Source of the DNA: an uncultured Alistipes sp.
GTDB taxonomy: Bacteria > Bacteroidota > Bacteroidia > Bacteroidales > Rikenellaceae
Reading direction: 5' to 3'
DNA length: 64,000 nt
Assembly: GCA_938014215.1 (NCBI GenBank)
Contig: CALLRW010000016.1
Span: 62,001-126,000, forward strand
The position numbers and the translations under genes were made by a program. The notes under the pieces were generated by a model. The model made no database searches, had not been told where the DNA came from, and saw only the letters and a list, made by a program, of their open reading frames with translations. Position 1 is the stretch's first letter, and each line of letters opens with the position of its first letter. Below, piece after piece: positions 33,435-42,305 of the stretch.

Positions 33435-34760
33435 ATGAACATTGTAAGAGAACAGCACGGCGAGAATAACTCGCTGATCCGCGTGACCGTCGGCCAGGAA
33501 GATTACGGCCAGGAGGTCGAAAAGGCACTCCGTGAGTACCGTCGCAAGGCCAACATCCCGGGATTCCGTCCCGGCATGGTCCCCATGGGCATCATCCGCA
33601 AGATGTACGGCAAGGGCGTCGTGGCCGAGCAGTCCTACCGCAAGGCTTCGAACTCGGTTTTCGAGTATCTCCAGAAGGAGGGCATCGACTACCTGGGCGA
33701 CGTGATCCCCGCCGAGGAGCAGGGCGCCTTCGACTTCGAGAACAACACCGAGTTCGAGTTCGTCTTCGAGATCGGTGAGGCTCCGGCCATCAACCTCGAC
33801 CTCTCGGAGAAGGACAAGCTCACCTACCACTCGATCCAGATCGACAAGAAGATGCACGACGACTACCGTTCGAACTACCTGCGCCGCTACGGCCGTCTGG
33901 TCGATGCCGACGAGGTGACCTCGGACGAGGCCCTGACCGTGACGCTCGACAACGGCGACATGAACGTGGCCGACGCCTACGTGGGTCTGATCTCGATGAC
34001 CGAGGAGGAGCGCAAGCCCTACCTGGGCAAGAAGGTCGGCGACAAGATGAAGGTCAACATCAACGAGCTCTACAAGACCCCGGCTCAGCGTGCCGCCTGC
34101 CTGCAGGTCAAGGAGCATGAGCTCGAGGGGATCAACCCCGAGTTCGAGATGGAGATCACCAAGATCCGCCGCTTCGCCGAGCCCGAGCTCAACGAGGAGT
34201 TCTTCAAGATGGCCTTCCCGCAGGGCAACGTGACCGACGAGGCCGGTTTCGACAAGTTCCTCGACGAGCAGATCGCTTCGGAGCTGCGCCGCGAGAGCGA
34301 CTACCTCTTCACGCTGCAGCTGCGCGACTACCTGCTCAAGAAGGCCGATCTGAAGATGCCCGTTCCGTTCCTCAAGCGCTGGCTCTACACGATCAACGAG
34401 GGCAAGTTCACGATGGAGGAGATCGAGAAGGACTTCGACCAGTTCCTGAAGATGTTCACGTGGAACTACCTGCAGAAGCACTTCATCAAGGCCGACAACA
34501 TCACCGTGACCAAGGAGGAGGCTACGGCCGAGGCCAAGGCGCTGGCTGCCGCCCAGTTCGCACAGTACGGCATGCCGTCGGCACCCGATGACATGCTGGC
34601 CGGCTACGCCGAGAAGATCCTCGCCGACAAGGACCAGGGCCAGAAGATCTACGAGAAGCTCTTCGAGACGAAGGTCGTCGAGGATATCAAGTCGAAGATC
34701 AAGGTGACGGAAAAGCCCGTTTCGGCGGAAGAATTCGCCAAAATGGCCAAGGAGCTTTAG
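33435..34760 (+). CDS. tig: Trigger factor
   Basis: Ribosome-bound chaperone for nascent chains. The 441-aa protein has the ribosome-binding signature GFRPGMVPMGIIRKMYG near residue 45. The middle region is poorly conserved as an FKBP-type prolyl isomerase, so isomerase activity is doubtful. The C-terminal half is the helical chaperone cradle (ELNEEFFKMAFPQGN onward). It is followed by clpP and clpX, the usual tig-clpP-clpX order, with a probable extra promoter before clpP. Confidence 0.93.
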   Translation: MNIVREQHGENNSLIRVTVGQEDYGQEVEKALREYRRKANIPGFRPGMVPMGIIRKMYGKGVVAEQSYRKASNSVFEYLQKEGIDYLGDVIPAEEQGAFDFENNTEFEFVFEIGEAPAINLDLSEKDKLTYHSIQIDKKMHDDYRSNYLRRYGRLVDADEVTSDEALTVTLDNGDMNVADAYVGLISMTEEERKPYLGKKVGDKMKVNINELYKTPAQRAACLQVKEHELEGINPEFEMEITKIRRFAEPELNEEFFKMAFPQGNVTDEAGFDKFLDEQIASELRRESDYLFTLQLRDYLLKKADLKMPVPFLKRWLYTINEGKFTMEEIEKDFDQFLKMFTWNYLQKHFIKADNITVTKEEATAEAKALAAAQFAQYGMPSAPDDMLAGYAEKILADKDQGQKIYEKLFETKVVEDIKSKIKVTEKPVSAEEFAKMAKEL

Positions 34761-34780
34761 GAATCGCCAAATATTTTGAT

Positions 34781-34788
34781 TACCTTTG
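34781..34788 (+). promoter_or_regulatory. -7 promoter element for clpP
   Basis: TACCTTTG lies 21 nt after the tig stop and would give clpPX its own transcript with a G+C-rich leader of about 130 nt (34789-34920). The leader holds an imperfect GGATCCGGA/TCGGATCC structure. A -33 TTG is not clear. Confidence 0.5.
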
Positions 34789-34920
34789 GACTTTGCAGGC
34801 GTGATGTTTGCAAAGTCCTTTTCTTGTGTAGGCGGCTGCCGGAGCGGATCCGGAGGGTCGGATCCCGACGGCGAAGGCTGGCTGACGGCCGATGCACGAA
34901 AGAAAAACAGTTTGAAAAAT

Positions 34921-35598
34921 ATGTCCGAATTTGAAAAATACGCCCGGAAGCATTGCGGGATCAGCTCGCTGAAACTGCATGATTTCCAGTCCGTCAGTGC
35001 GGCCTATGTCTCGCCGACGGTGATCGAGGAGCGGCAGCTGAACGTCGCTGCCATGGATGTCTTCTCGCGACTGATGATGGACCGCATCATCTTCCTCGGT
35101 GCGCCGATCTACGACGATGCCGCCAACATCATCCAGGCCCAGCTGCTGTTCCTCGAGTCGGTCGATCCCGAGAAGGATATCCAGCTCTACATCAACTCGC
35201 CCGGCGGATCGGTCTCGGCCGGTCTGGGCATCTACGACACGATGCAGCTCGTCTCGTGCGACGTGGGCACCATCTGCACGGGACTGGCCGCCTCGATGGG
35301 GGCCGTGCTGCTGACGGCCGGTACGGCCGGCAAGCGTTCGGCGCTGCCCCATGCCCGGGTGATGATCCACCAGCCGCTGGGCGGCGCCCAGGGTCAGGCC
35401 TCCGACATCGAGATCACGGCCCGCGAGATCGTGAAGACCAAACGCGAACTCTATGAGATCCTGGCGGCCCACTCGGGCGTCTCGATCCGCAAGATCGAGA
35501 AGGATGCCGACCGCGACTACTGGCTTTCGGCCGAGGAGGCCCGCCGCTACGGTCTGATCGACACGGTGCTCACCAAACGCGAGAAAGAGAAGAAATAA
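34921..35598 (+). CDS. clpP: ATP-dependent Clp protease proteolytic subunit
   Basis: Serine protease forming the tetradecameric Clp chamber. The start ATG at 34921 (MSEFEKYARKHCGISS) gives 225 aa; the longer in-frame reading from a TTG at 34786 overlaps the promoter and has no conserved sequence. The catalytic triad is visible: Ser in AASMGAVLLTAG, His in RVMIHQPLGG, and Asp in EKDADRDYWLSAEEA. It is 4 nt upstream of clpX. Both ClpX and the ClpC-like protein at 54171 carry docking loops for it. Confidence 0.97.
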   Translation: MSEFEKYARKHCGISSLKLHDFQSVSAAYVSPTVIEERQLNVAAMDVFSRLMMDRIIFLGAPIYDDAANIIQAQLLFLESVDPEKDIQLYINSPGGSVSAGLGIYDTMQLVSCDVGTICTGLAASMGAVLLTAGTAGKRSALPHARVMIHQPLGGAQGQASDIEITAREIVKTKRELYEILAAHSGVSIRKIEKDADRDYWLSAEEARRYGLIDTVLTKREKEKK

Positions 35599-35602
35599 CC
35601 GA

Positions 35603-36880
35603 ATGGCACAGAACCGAAACAACAACAATAACAACCGGAACGAGGGCGACTGCTGCTCGTTCTGCGGCGCTAAGCGCTCCGAGGTGGAGATCATGTTCCA
35701 GGGGGCCGACGGCGCCAACATCTGCAACAAGTGCATCGAGAACGGCTACCGGATCCTGGTCGACAACGAGCTCGCCACCGACCGCAAGAGCCGCTCGAAG
35801 GCCGCTCCGCTGAAGAAGGAGGAGCTGCTGAAACCGGCCCAGATCAAGGAGTTCCTCGACCAGTACGTCATCGGTCAGGACGCCGCCAAGCGTTACCTCT
35901 CGGTGGCGGTCTACAACCACTACAAGCGGCTGCTCTACGCCCCGAAGGAGAACGACGTCGAGCTCGACAAGTCGAACATCGTGCTGGTGGGTCCCACCGG
36001 TACGGGCAAGACGCTGATGGCCCGTACGATCGCCAAACTGCTGAAGGTTCCCTTCACGATTGTCGACGCCACGGTGCTCACCGAGGCGGGTTACGTCGGC
36101 GAGGATGTCGAGAGCATCCTCTCGCGGCTGCTGCAGGTGGCCGACTACGACGTCGAGCAGGCCCAGCGCGGCATCGTCTTCATCGACGAGATCGACAAGA
36201 TCGCCCGCAAGGGGGACAACCCCTCGATCACGCGCGACGTCTCGGGCGAGGGCGTGCAGCAGGCGCTGCTGAAGATCCTCGAGGGCACGGTGGTCAACGT
36301 TCCGCCCCAGGGCGGGCGCAAGCACCCCGAACAGAAGTTCATCCAGGTCGACACGCGCAACATCCTCTTCATCTGCGGCGGAGCGTTCGACGGCATCGAG
36401 CGCAAGATCGCCCAGCGGCTCAACACGCGGGCCATCGGCTTCGGGCGGATCAACGCCGACCCGATCGACCGCTCGAACCTGATGCAGTACATCACGCCGC
36501 AGGACCTCAAGTCGTTCGGACTGATTCCGGAGCTGGTAGGGCGTCTGCCGGTGCTGACCTACATGCAGCCGCTGGGGCGCGATGCGCTGCGGTCGATCCT
36601 CACCGAGCCGCGCAACGCCATCATCAAGCAGTATGTGCGGCTGTTCGAGCTGGACGGCGTGAAGCTGACCTTCACGGACGAGGTGCTCGACTACATCGTC
36701 GACAAGGCGGTGGAGTTCAAACTCGGTGCCCGGGGCCTGCGGTCGATCTGCGAGGCGATCATGATGGACACGATGTTCGAACTGCCGTCGACCGGCGCCA
36801 AGGAGTTCACCGTGACGCTCGACTACGCCCGCGCGAAGGTCGAAAAGGCCAACCTGCCGGTGCTGAAGCAGGTGGGCTGA
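35603..36880 (+). CDS. clpX: ATP-dependent Clp protease ATPase ClpX
   Basis: AAA+ unfoldase that feeds ClpP. The 425-aa protein has an N-terminal zinc domain (CSFCGAKRSE and later CNKC), Walker A GPTGTGKT near residue 133, Walker B IVFIDEIDKI, and the ClpP-docking IGF tripeptide in NTRAIGFGRINADP. Sensor and C-domain sequences are complete. A short Asn-rich stretch (NRNNNNNNRN) follows the start. Coupled to clpP by a 4-nt gap. Confidence 0.97.
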   Translation: MAQNRNNNNNNRNEGDCCSFCGAKRSEVEIMFQGADGANICNKCIENGYRILVDNELATDRKSRSKAAPLKKEELLKPAQIKEFLDQYVIGQDAAKRYLSVAVYNHYKRLLYAPKENDVELDKSNIVLVGPTGTGKTLMARTIAKLLKVPFTIVDATVLTEAGYVGEDVESILSRLLQVADYDVEQAQRGIVFIDEIDKIARKGDNPSITRDVSGEGVQQALLKILEGTVVNVPPQGGRKHPEQKFIQVDTRNILFICGGAFDGIERKIAQRLNTRAIGFGRINADPIDRSNLMQYITPQDLKSFGLIPELVGRLPVLTYMQPLGRDALRSILTEPRNAIIKQYVRLFELDGVKLTFTDEVLDYIVDKAVEFKLGARGLRSICEAIMMDTMFELPSTGAKEFTVTLDYARAKVEKANLPVLKQVG

Positions 36881-36928
36881 CGGCGGGTCCGATACTACGA
36901 CAAACCAATCTTAAATAACTTAAACGCA

Positions 36929-38962
36929 ATGTCTACAACGAATTCAAAACTTACGCGCGTAGCCGACAACGTCCGTATCCTGTCGGCGGCGATGGTGGAA
37001 AAGGCGAAGTCGGGACATCCGGGCGGAGCCATGGGCGGAGCCGACTTCATCACGGTGCTCTACGCCGAGTTCCTGCGCTACGATCCCGACAACATGGCCT
37101 ATCCCTACCGGGACCGGTTCTTCCTCGATCCGGGCCACATGTCGCCGATGCTCTATGCGACGCTTTCGCTGGCCGGACACTACACGACCGAGGATCTGAA
37201 GTCGCTGCGGCAGTGGGGCAGCGTGACGCCGGGTCACCCCGAGGTCGACGTGATGCGCGGTGTGGAGAATACGTCGGGTCCGCTCGGACAGGGTCATGCC
37301 ATGGCCCTGGGAGCCGCCATTGCCGAGCGCTTCATGGTGGCGCGCTTCGGCGAGTGGATGGCCCACCGGACCTATGCCTATATTTCGGACGGCGCCGTCG
37401 AGGAGGAGATCTCGCAGGGCGTGGGCCGCATCGCCGGCCACCTCGGGCTGTCGAATCTGGTGATGTTTTACGACGCGAACAACGTGCAACTCTCGACGAA
37501 GGTCGACGAGGTCGACACGGAGAACGTCGCCATGAAGTACGAGGCGTGGGGCTGGAACGTCCTCACGATCGACGGACACAACATCAACGAGATCCGCGAG
37601 GCGCTGGTTGCGGCCCAGAGCGAGACGGAGCGTCCGACGCTCATCATCGGCCGTACGACGATGGGCAAGGGGGCGCTGGGCCCCTCGGGCGAGAGCTTCG
37701 AGAACAAGGTCTCGACCCACGGACAGCCGCTGACGGCCGCCGGAGTCGATTTCGCCGCTACGGTGAAGCATCTGGGCGGTGATCCGGAGGATCCGTTTGC
37801 CGTCTTCGAGGAGAGCCGCGAGGTCTTTGCCGAGCGTCGCGAGGCGCTGCGGGCCTGGGCCGCGGAGCAGGCTGCCGTCGAGAAGTCGTGGCGCAGCGAG
37901 CACAAGGAGCTGGCCCGCAAGCTGGATGACTTCCTGTCGGGACGTCTGCCCGAGATCGACTACAAGCAGATCGAGGTGAAGCCCGACGTGGCGACGCGTG
38001 CCGCTTCGGCTTCGGTGCTGGGGGTCTATGCCGAGAAGTTCGACAACATGATCGTCTCGTCGGCCGACCTCTCGAACTCGGACAAGACGGACGGCTTCCT
38101 GAAGAAGACCAAGGCGTTCACGAAGGGTGACTTCTCCGGAAAATTCTTCCAGGCGGGCGTCTCGGAGCTGACGATGGCCTGCGTGATGAACGGCATGGCG
38201 CTGCACGGCGGCGTGATTCCGGTCTGCGGCACCTTCTTCGTCTTCTCGGACTACATGAAGCCGGCGGTTCGTCTGGCGGCGCTGATGCGTCTGCACGTGA
38301 TCTACGTCTGGTCGCACGACTCGTTCCGCGTGGGCGAGGACGGCCCGACGCACCAGCCCGTCGAGCAGGAGGCGCAGATCCGGCTGATGGAGCACCTGAA
38401 GAACCATCAGGGCGAACGTTCGATGGTGGTGCTGCGTCCGGCGGACGGCGAAGAGACGGTGATGGCGTGGAAGCTGGCCGTCGAGGAGCATCGTCCGGTG
38501 GGTCTGATCTTCTCGCGTCAGACGATCAAGAATCTGCCGACGCTGGGTACGAACCGCCGCGAAGAGGCCATGCAGGTGGCCAAGGGTGGTTACGTGGTGA
38601 TGGATGCCGCCAAACCGGCTGCGGTGCTGATCGCTTCGGGATCGGAGGTCTCGACGCTGGTCGATGGCGCCGAACTGCTGGCAGCGGAGGGTATTCCCGT
38701 CCGCGTGGTGAGCGTTCCGAGCGAGGGGCTGTTCCGCGATCAGCCGAAGTCGTATCAGGAGACGGTGCTCCCGGCCGGACTGCCGCGCTACGGCATGACG
38801 TCGGGACTTCCGGTGAATCTGCGCGGCCTGGTCGGCGAAAACGGCACGATCCACGGCCTGGATCACTTCGGATATTCGGCTCCGTACAAGGTGCTGGACG
38901 AGAAGTTCGGCTACAACGGTGCGACGGTCGCCGCCGAGGTGAAGAAGATGCTGGGACGGTAG
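36929..38962 (+). CDS. tkt: Transketolase
   Basis: Thiamine-diphosphate enzyme of the pentose phosphate pathway. 677 aa, full length. N-terminal blocks KSGHPGGAMGGADFITVLY and ENTSGPLGQGHAMALGAA are present. The ThDP/metal motif reads YISDGAVEEEISQG, i.e. SDG where many enzymes have GDG. The pyrimidine domain has GISELTM-type sequence (here VSELTMACVMNGMALHGG) and the catalytic-site SHDSFRVGEDGPTHQP block. It lies 48 nt after clpX and is closed by a strong terminator. Confidence 0.96.
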   Translation: MSTTNSKLTRVADNVRILSAAMVEKAKSGHPGGAMGGADFITVLYAEFLRYDPDNMAYPYRDRFFLDPGHMSPMLYATLSLAGHYTTEDLKSLRQWGSVTPGHPEVDVMRGVENTSGPLGQGHAMALGAAIAERFMVARFGEWMAHRTYAYISDGAVEEEISQGVGRIAGHLGLSNLVMFYDANNVQLSTKVDEVDTENVAMKYEAWGWNVLTIDGHNINEIREALVAAQSETERPTLIIGRTTMGKGALGPSGESFENKVSTHGQPLTAAGVDFAATVKHLGGDPEDPFAVFEESREVFAERREALRAWAAEQAAVEKSWRSEHKELARKLDDFLSGRLPEIDYKQIEVKPDVATRAASASVLGVYAEKFDNMIVSSADLSNSDKTDGFLKKTKAFTKGDFSGKFFQAGVSELTMACVMNGMALHGGVIPVCGTFFVFSDYMKPAVRLAALMRLHVIYVWSHDSFRVGEDGPTHQPVEQEAQIRLMEHLKNHQGERSMVVLRPADGEETVMAWKLAVEEHRPVGLIFSRQTIKNLPTLGTNRREEAMQVAKGGYVVMDAAKPAAVLIASGSEVSTLVDGAELLAAEGIPVRVVSVPSEGLFRDQPKSYQETVLPAGLPRYGMTSGLPVNLRGLVGENGTIHGLDHFGYSAPYKVLDEKFGYNGATVAAEVKKMLGR

Positions 38963-38984
38963 TCTGCGTCAATCGTACTGCAAA

Positions 38985-39022
38985 AGGAGAGGTCTCCCGC
39001 CGGGGAGCCTCTCTTTTTTTGT
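38985..39022 (+). terminator. Terminator of tkt
   Basis: GAGAGGTCTCCC pairs with GGGGAGCCTCTC across a short GCC loop, with one mismatch, followed by TTTTTTT. Confidence 0.9.
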
Positions 39023-39101
39023 AATCCCCTGCCGGATAGCTTCTTGTCATGGTCGGGAGGGGCGGGATGCGCTTTTTTTTGCAAAAAAATCCGGAGATTC
39101 A

Positions 39102-39131
39102 TTGCTGATCCATAAAAAGTGCGTATCTTTG
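39102..39131 (+). promoter_or_regulatory. Promoter of metK
   Basis: TTG at 39102-39104, a 19-nt spacer, then TATCTTTG at 39124-39131. Transcription would begin near 39136, about 20 nt before the riboswitch-like element. Confidence 0.8.
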
Positions 39132-39154
39132 CGGTCCCGTCTGTCAAGCGGGGA

Positions 39155-39207
39155 ATGTGGAAAGATTTGACTGATTGCAAACCACAATAAAAAATCGCTA
39201 AAACAGC
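39155..39207 (+). ncRNA. SAM-II riboswitch (candidate) in the metK leader
   Basis: P1 is TGTGG (39156-39160) pairing with CCACA (39182-39186). The loop contains GATTTGACTGATTGCA (39164-39179), very close to the SAM-II loop GAUUUAACCGUAUUGCA of the crystallised marine aptamer as I remember it. The 3' strand has ATAAA, then GCTAAAA (39197-39203), as in SAM-II. CTG (39171-39173) can pair with CAG (39204-39206) to make the H-type pseudoknot, where the known aptamer uses CC with GG. The aptamer starts about 20 nt after the predicted transcription start and ends 66 nt before metK. AATAAAAAAT (39186-39195) can alternatively pair with ATTTTTTATT (39210-39219), a possible switch. Confidence 0.75.
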
Positions 39208-39272
39208 ACATTTTTTATTCTCAACAGCCAATTTTTCCCATTTTAGACGTTTAACCTTAAAAACGATTCAAA

Positions 39273-40577
39273 ATGGGTTTTTTATTTACATCGGAGTCCG
39301 TCTCTGAAGGACATCCCGACAAGGTCTCGGATCAGATTTCCGATGCCATCCTCGATGAATTCCTGCGTCACGATCCCAACTCGAAGGTCGCCTGCGAGAC
39401 GCTCTGCACGACGGGTCTCGTGGTCGTTGCGGGCGAAGTGCGCTCGGATGCCTATGTCGACGTACAGGGCGTTGCGCGCCGCGTGATCGAACGCATCGGC
39501 TACACCAAGAGCGAGTATCAGTTCGACTGCAACTCGTGCGGCGTCCTCTCGGCCATCCACGAACAGTCGTCGGACATCAACCAGGGCGTCGTCCGCGAAC
39601 AGGAGGAGGAGCAGGGTGCCGGCGATCAGGGCATCATGTTCGGATACGCCTGCAACGAAACCCGCGAGATGATGCCCGCCACGCTGATCCTCTCGCACGT
39701 CATCCTCAAGGAGCTGGCCGTCATCCGCCGCGAAGGGGAGGTGATGACCTACCTGCGCCCCGACTCGAAGTCGCAGGTGACGATCGAGTATGACGAGCAG
39801 ACGAACAAACCGCTGCGTGTCCACACGATCGTCGTCTCGACGCAGCACGACGAGTTCATCCGCCCGGGCAACGGCCTGAGCGAGAAGGAGGCCGAGCAGC
39901 AGATGCAGGAGCGGATCCGCGAGGATGTGCGCACGATTCTCATCCCGCGCGTCAAGGCGCGTCTGGAGCGTGCCGGGGACAAGCTCGCCGAGCTGATCGG
40001 CGACGACTACATCCTGCACGTCAACCCCACGGGCAAGTTCGTCATCGGCGGCCCTCACGGAGATACGGGTCTGACGGGCCGCAAGATCATCGTCGATACC
40101 TACGGAGGGCGCGGTGCCCACGGCGGCGGCGCCTTCTCGGGCAAGGACTCCTCGAAGGTCGACCGTTCGGCCGCCTATGCCGCCCGCCACATCGCCAAGA
40201 ACCTCGTGGCTGCGGGTGTCGCCGACCAGGTGCTCGTCGAACTGAGCTACGCCATCGGCATCGCCGAGCCGCTGTCGATCTATGTCGATACGTACGGTTC
40301 GCCGCGCCCGAAGGCCATCGAAGGGATGACCGACGGCGAGATCGCCCGCCGCATCGGCAAGCTGTTCGATCTGCGTCCGGCCGCCATCGTGAAGCGTTTC
40401 GGGCTGAAGAACCCGATCTTCGAGGCGACGGCTTCGTACGGACACTTCGGCAACCGCCCCTACAAGAAGGTGGTGAAGGTCTGGGAGCAGGGCCGCGAGG
40501 TGGAGCGCGAGATCGAGTTCTTCGGTTGGGAGAAGCTCGACGCCGTGGATGCCATCCGGCAGGAGTTCGGCCTTTAG
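39273..40577 (+). CDS. metK: S-adenosylmethionine synthetase
   Basis: Makes SAM from methionine and ATP in the cytosol. 434 aa. N-terminal SESVSEGHPDKVSDQISDA holds the ATP/metal-binding residues; AGDQGIMFGYACNET and the phosphate loop GGAFSGKDSSKVDRSAAYAA are intact. It has its own promoter and a SAM-II-like leader element, so it is probably repressed when SAM is plentiful. Followed by an intrinsic terminator. Confidence 0.97.
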   Translation: MGFLFTSESVSEGHPDKVSDQISDAILDEFLRHDPNSKVACETLCTTGLVVVAGEVRSDAYVDVQGVARRVIERIGYTKSEYQFDCNSCGVLSAIHEQSSDINQGVVREQEEEQGAGDQGIMFGYACNETREMMPATLILSHVILKELAVIRREGEVMTYLRPDSKSQVTIEYDEQTNKPLRVHTIVVSTQHDEFIRPGNGLSEKEAEQQMQERIREDVRTILIPRVKARLERAGDKLAELIGDDYILHVNPTGKFVIGGPHGDTGLTGRKIIVDTYGGRGAHGGGAFSGKDSSKVDRSAAYAARHIAKNLVAAGVADQVLVELSYAIGIAEPLSIYVDTYGSPRPKAIEGMTDGEIARRIGKLFDLRPAAIVKRFGLKNPIFEATASYGHFGNRPYKKVVKVWEQGREVEREIEFFGWEKLDAVDAIRQEFGL

Positions 40578-40593
40578 TGCACGGAAATTGCAA

Positions 40594-40632
40594 CGATCGG
40601 GACATCCTCGAAGGGGTGTCCCGATTTTTTTT
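40594..40632 (+). terminator. Terminator of metK
   Basis: ATCGGGACA (40596-40604) pairs with TGTCCCGAT (40617-40625), extended by CC/GG, and is followed by eight Ts. Confidence 0.9.
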
Positions 40633-40761
40633 GACGAAAAATGCACGGGACATACTAACGGGATGGCTCGGAGCGTTTGTCCCACAAAAGGAAATTCAGA
40701 ACATTGCCTATGCAGAGAAATTGCCTCGGATTGATAATTGGAAAACACTAAACTCTTTATT

Positions 40762-42240
40762 ATGAAAAAGGCATTTTTGATTTTGGGACTCGTAGCCGCA
40801 TCGGCCGCAGCCGGCGGATTGACGGCATGGGCCGTGACCGGCAACCGCGACCATTCGGTCGCCTACGTCGAACACGAGGTGGAGCGTACGCCGGCCCTCG
40901 GCAACCACTTCACCTCCTACCAGAATGAACAATATCCCGACCTGACCTACGCCGCGGAGAATGCGGTGAAGGCGGTGGTCAACATCGAGGCGATCCAGCA
41001 GGTGGAGATGCCGCAGCGGGGTTACGACCCCTTCCTGGAGTTCTTCGGCATCCCGCAGGACTACGGCTACCGGGACGGTCGTCCGCAGTACCGCGAACAG
41101 CGTGCCGGCGGTTCGGGCGTCATCATCTCGGAGGACGGCTACATCGTGACGAACAACCACGTTGTCGACGGCGCCACGAAGCTGCGCGTGAAGCTCAACG
41201 ACGGCCGTACGTTCGACGGCCGGCTGATCGGTACGGATTCGGCGACGGATCTGGCGCTGGTGAAGATCGACGCGAAGGATCTGCCGACGCTGCCCTTCGG
41301 TTCGTCCGACGCGCTGCGGCTGGGCGAGTGGGTGCTGGCCATCGGTTCGCCGTTTGACCTGCAGTCGACCATCACGGCCGGTATCGTGAGCGCCAAGGCG
41401 CGTCAGCTGGGTGCCATCCCCAACGACTTCCGCATCGAATCGTTCATCCAGACCGACGCCGCGGTCAATCCCGGCAACTCGGGCGGTGCGCTGGTCAACA
41501 CCCACGGCGAGCTGGTGGGCATCAATACGCTCATCAAGTCGCAGACGGGCAGCTACGTGGGCTATTCGTTCGCCATTCCGGAGTCGATCGTCCGCAAGGT
41601 GGTGGTCGATCTGAAGGAGTACGGCGTCGTACAGCGTGCCCTGCTGGGCATCCAGTTCCGCGTGGTGGATCAGGACTTCCTCGACAACGAGGGTAAGGAT
41701 CTGGGCATTACGGAGCTCGGCGGAGCCTACGTGGCCAGCGTCATCGAGGGCGGTTCGGCCTCGGAGGCCGGCATCCGCAAGGGCGACGTGATCCTCGATG
41801 TCGATGGTGTGAAGATCACCGAACCCTCGACGCTGCAGGAGCAGATCGCCAAGCGCCGACCCAACGATACGGTCAAATTATCGGTAAAAAGGGACGGCAA
41901 GGTGAAACAATTTGTGGTCACTTTGCGTAATAAGGCTGGTAAAACGGAATTGATGACCAAGGAGGACGTCGACGTGGTCGAGGCCCTCGGCGGAAAGTTC
42001 GCCGACGCCGGCACGAAACTTTGCCGCGAACTCGATATTCGGGGCGGTGTTCAGGTGCTGAGCATCAAGGCGGACGGAATTCTGGCCCGCGCCCGCGTCA
42101 AGCAGGGATTCGTGATCACCCACATCAACGATCAGGCAGTCTATTCGCTCAACGACATGCAGCGGATGACCGAAAAGATCCGTTCGATCGACGGTATCTA
42201 TCCCAACGGCCGTTCGGCCAGCTACATGCTGGTCGAGTAG
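40762..42240 (+). CDS. Periplasmic serine protease, DegP/HtrA family
   Basis: Envelope quality-control protease. 492 aa from the ATG at 40762 (MKKAFLILGLVAASAAAGG), with an N-terminal hydrophobic signal or anchor. The triad is visible: His in TNNHVVDGA, Asp in SATDLALVKI, and Ser in NPGNSGGAL. Two PDZ domains follow, one around VIEGGSASEAGIRKGDVIL and a second around VLSIKADGILARARVKQGF. It is alone between the metK terminator and rpoD, 65 nt upstream of rpoD. Confidence 0.93.
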   Translation: MKKAFLILGLVAASAAAGGLTAWAVTGNRDHSVAYVEHEVERTPALGNHFTSYQNEQYPDLTYAAENAVKAVVNIEAIQQVEMPQRGYDPFLEFFGIPQDYGYRDGRPQYREQRAGGSGVIISEDGYIVTNNHVVDGATKLRVKLNDGRTFDGRLIGTDSATDLALVKIDAKDLPTLPFGSSDALRLGEWVLAIGSPFDLQSTITAGIVSAKARQLGAIPNDFRIESFIQTDAAVNPGNSGGALVNTHGELVGINTLIKSQTGSYVGYSFAIPESIVRKVVVDLKEYGVVQRALLGIQFRVVDQDFLDNEGKDLGITELGGAYVASVIEGGSASEAGIRKGDVILDVDGVKITEPSTLQEQIAKRRPNDTVKLSVKRDGKVKQFVVTLRNKAGKTELMTKEDVDVVEALGGKFADAGTKLCRELDIRGGVQVLSIKADGILARARVKQGFVITHINDQAVYSLNDMQRMTEKIRSIDGIYPNGRSASYMLVE

Positions 42241-42305
42241 ACGGCCCGATACGGAGGCGGGTTCCGTGTGAATAGGGAACTATTTTAGGAAGTTAGGAAA
42301 AAGAT

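Noticed and set aside
34786..34920. N-terminal extension of ClpP from a TTG at 34786
   Set aside because: It overlaps the -7 box and encodes non-conserved sequence; the ATG at 34921 begins normal ClpP.
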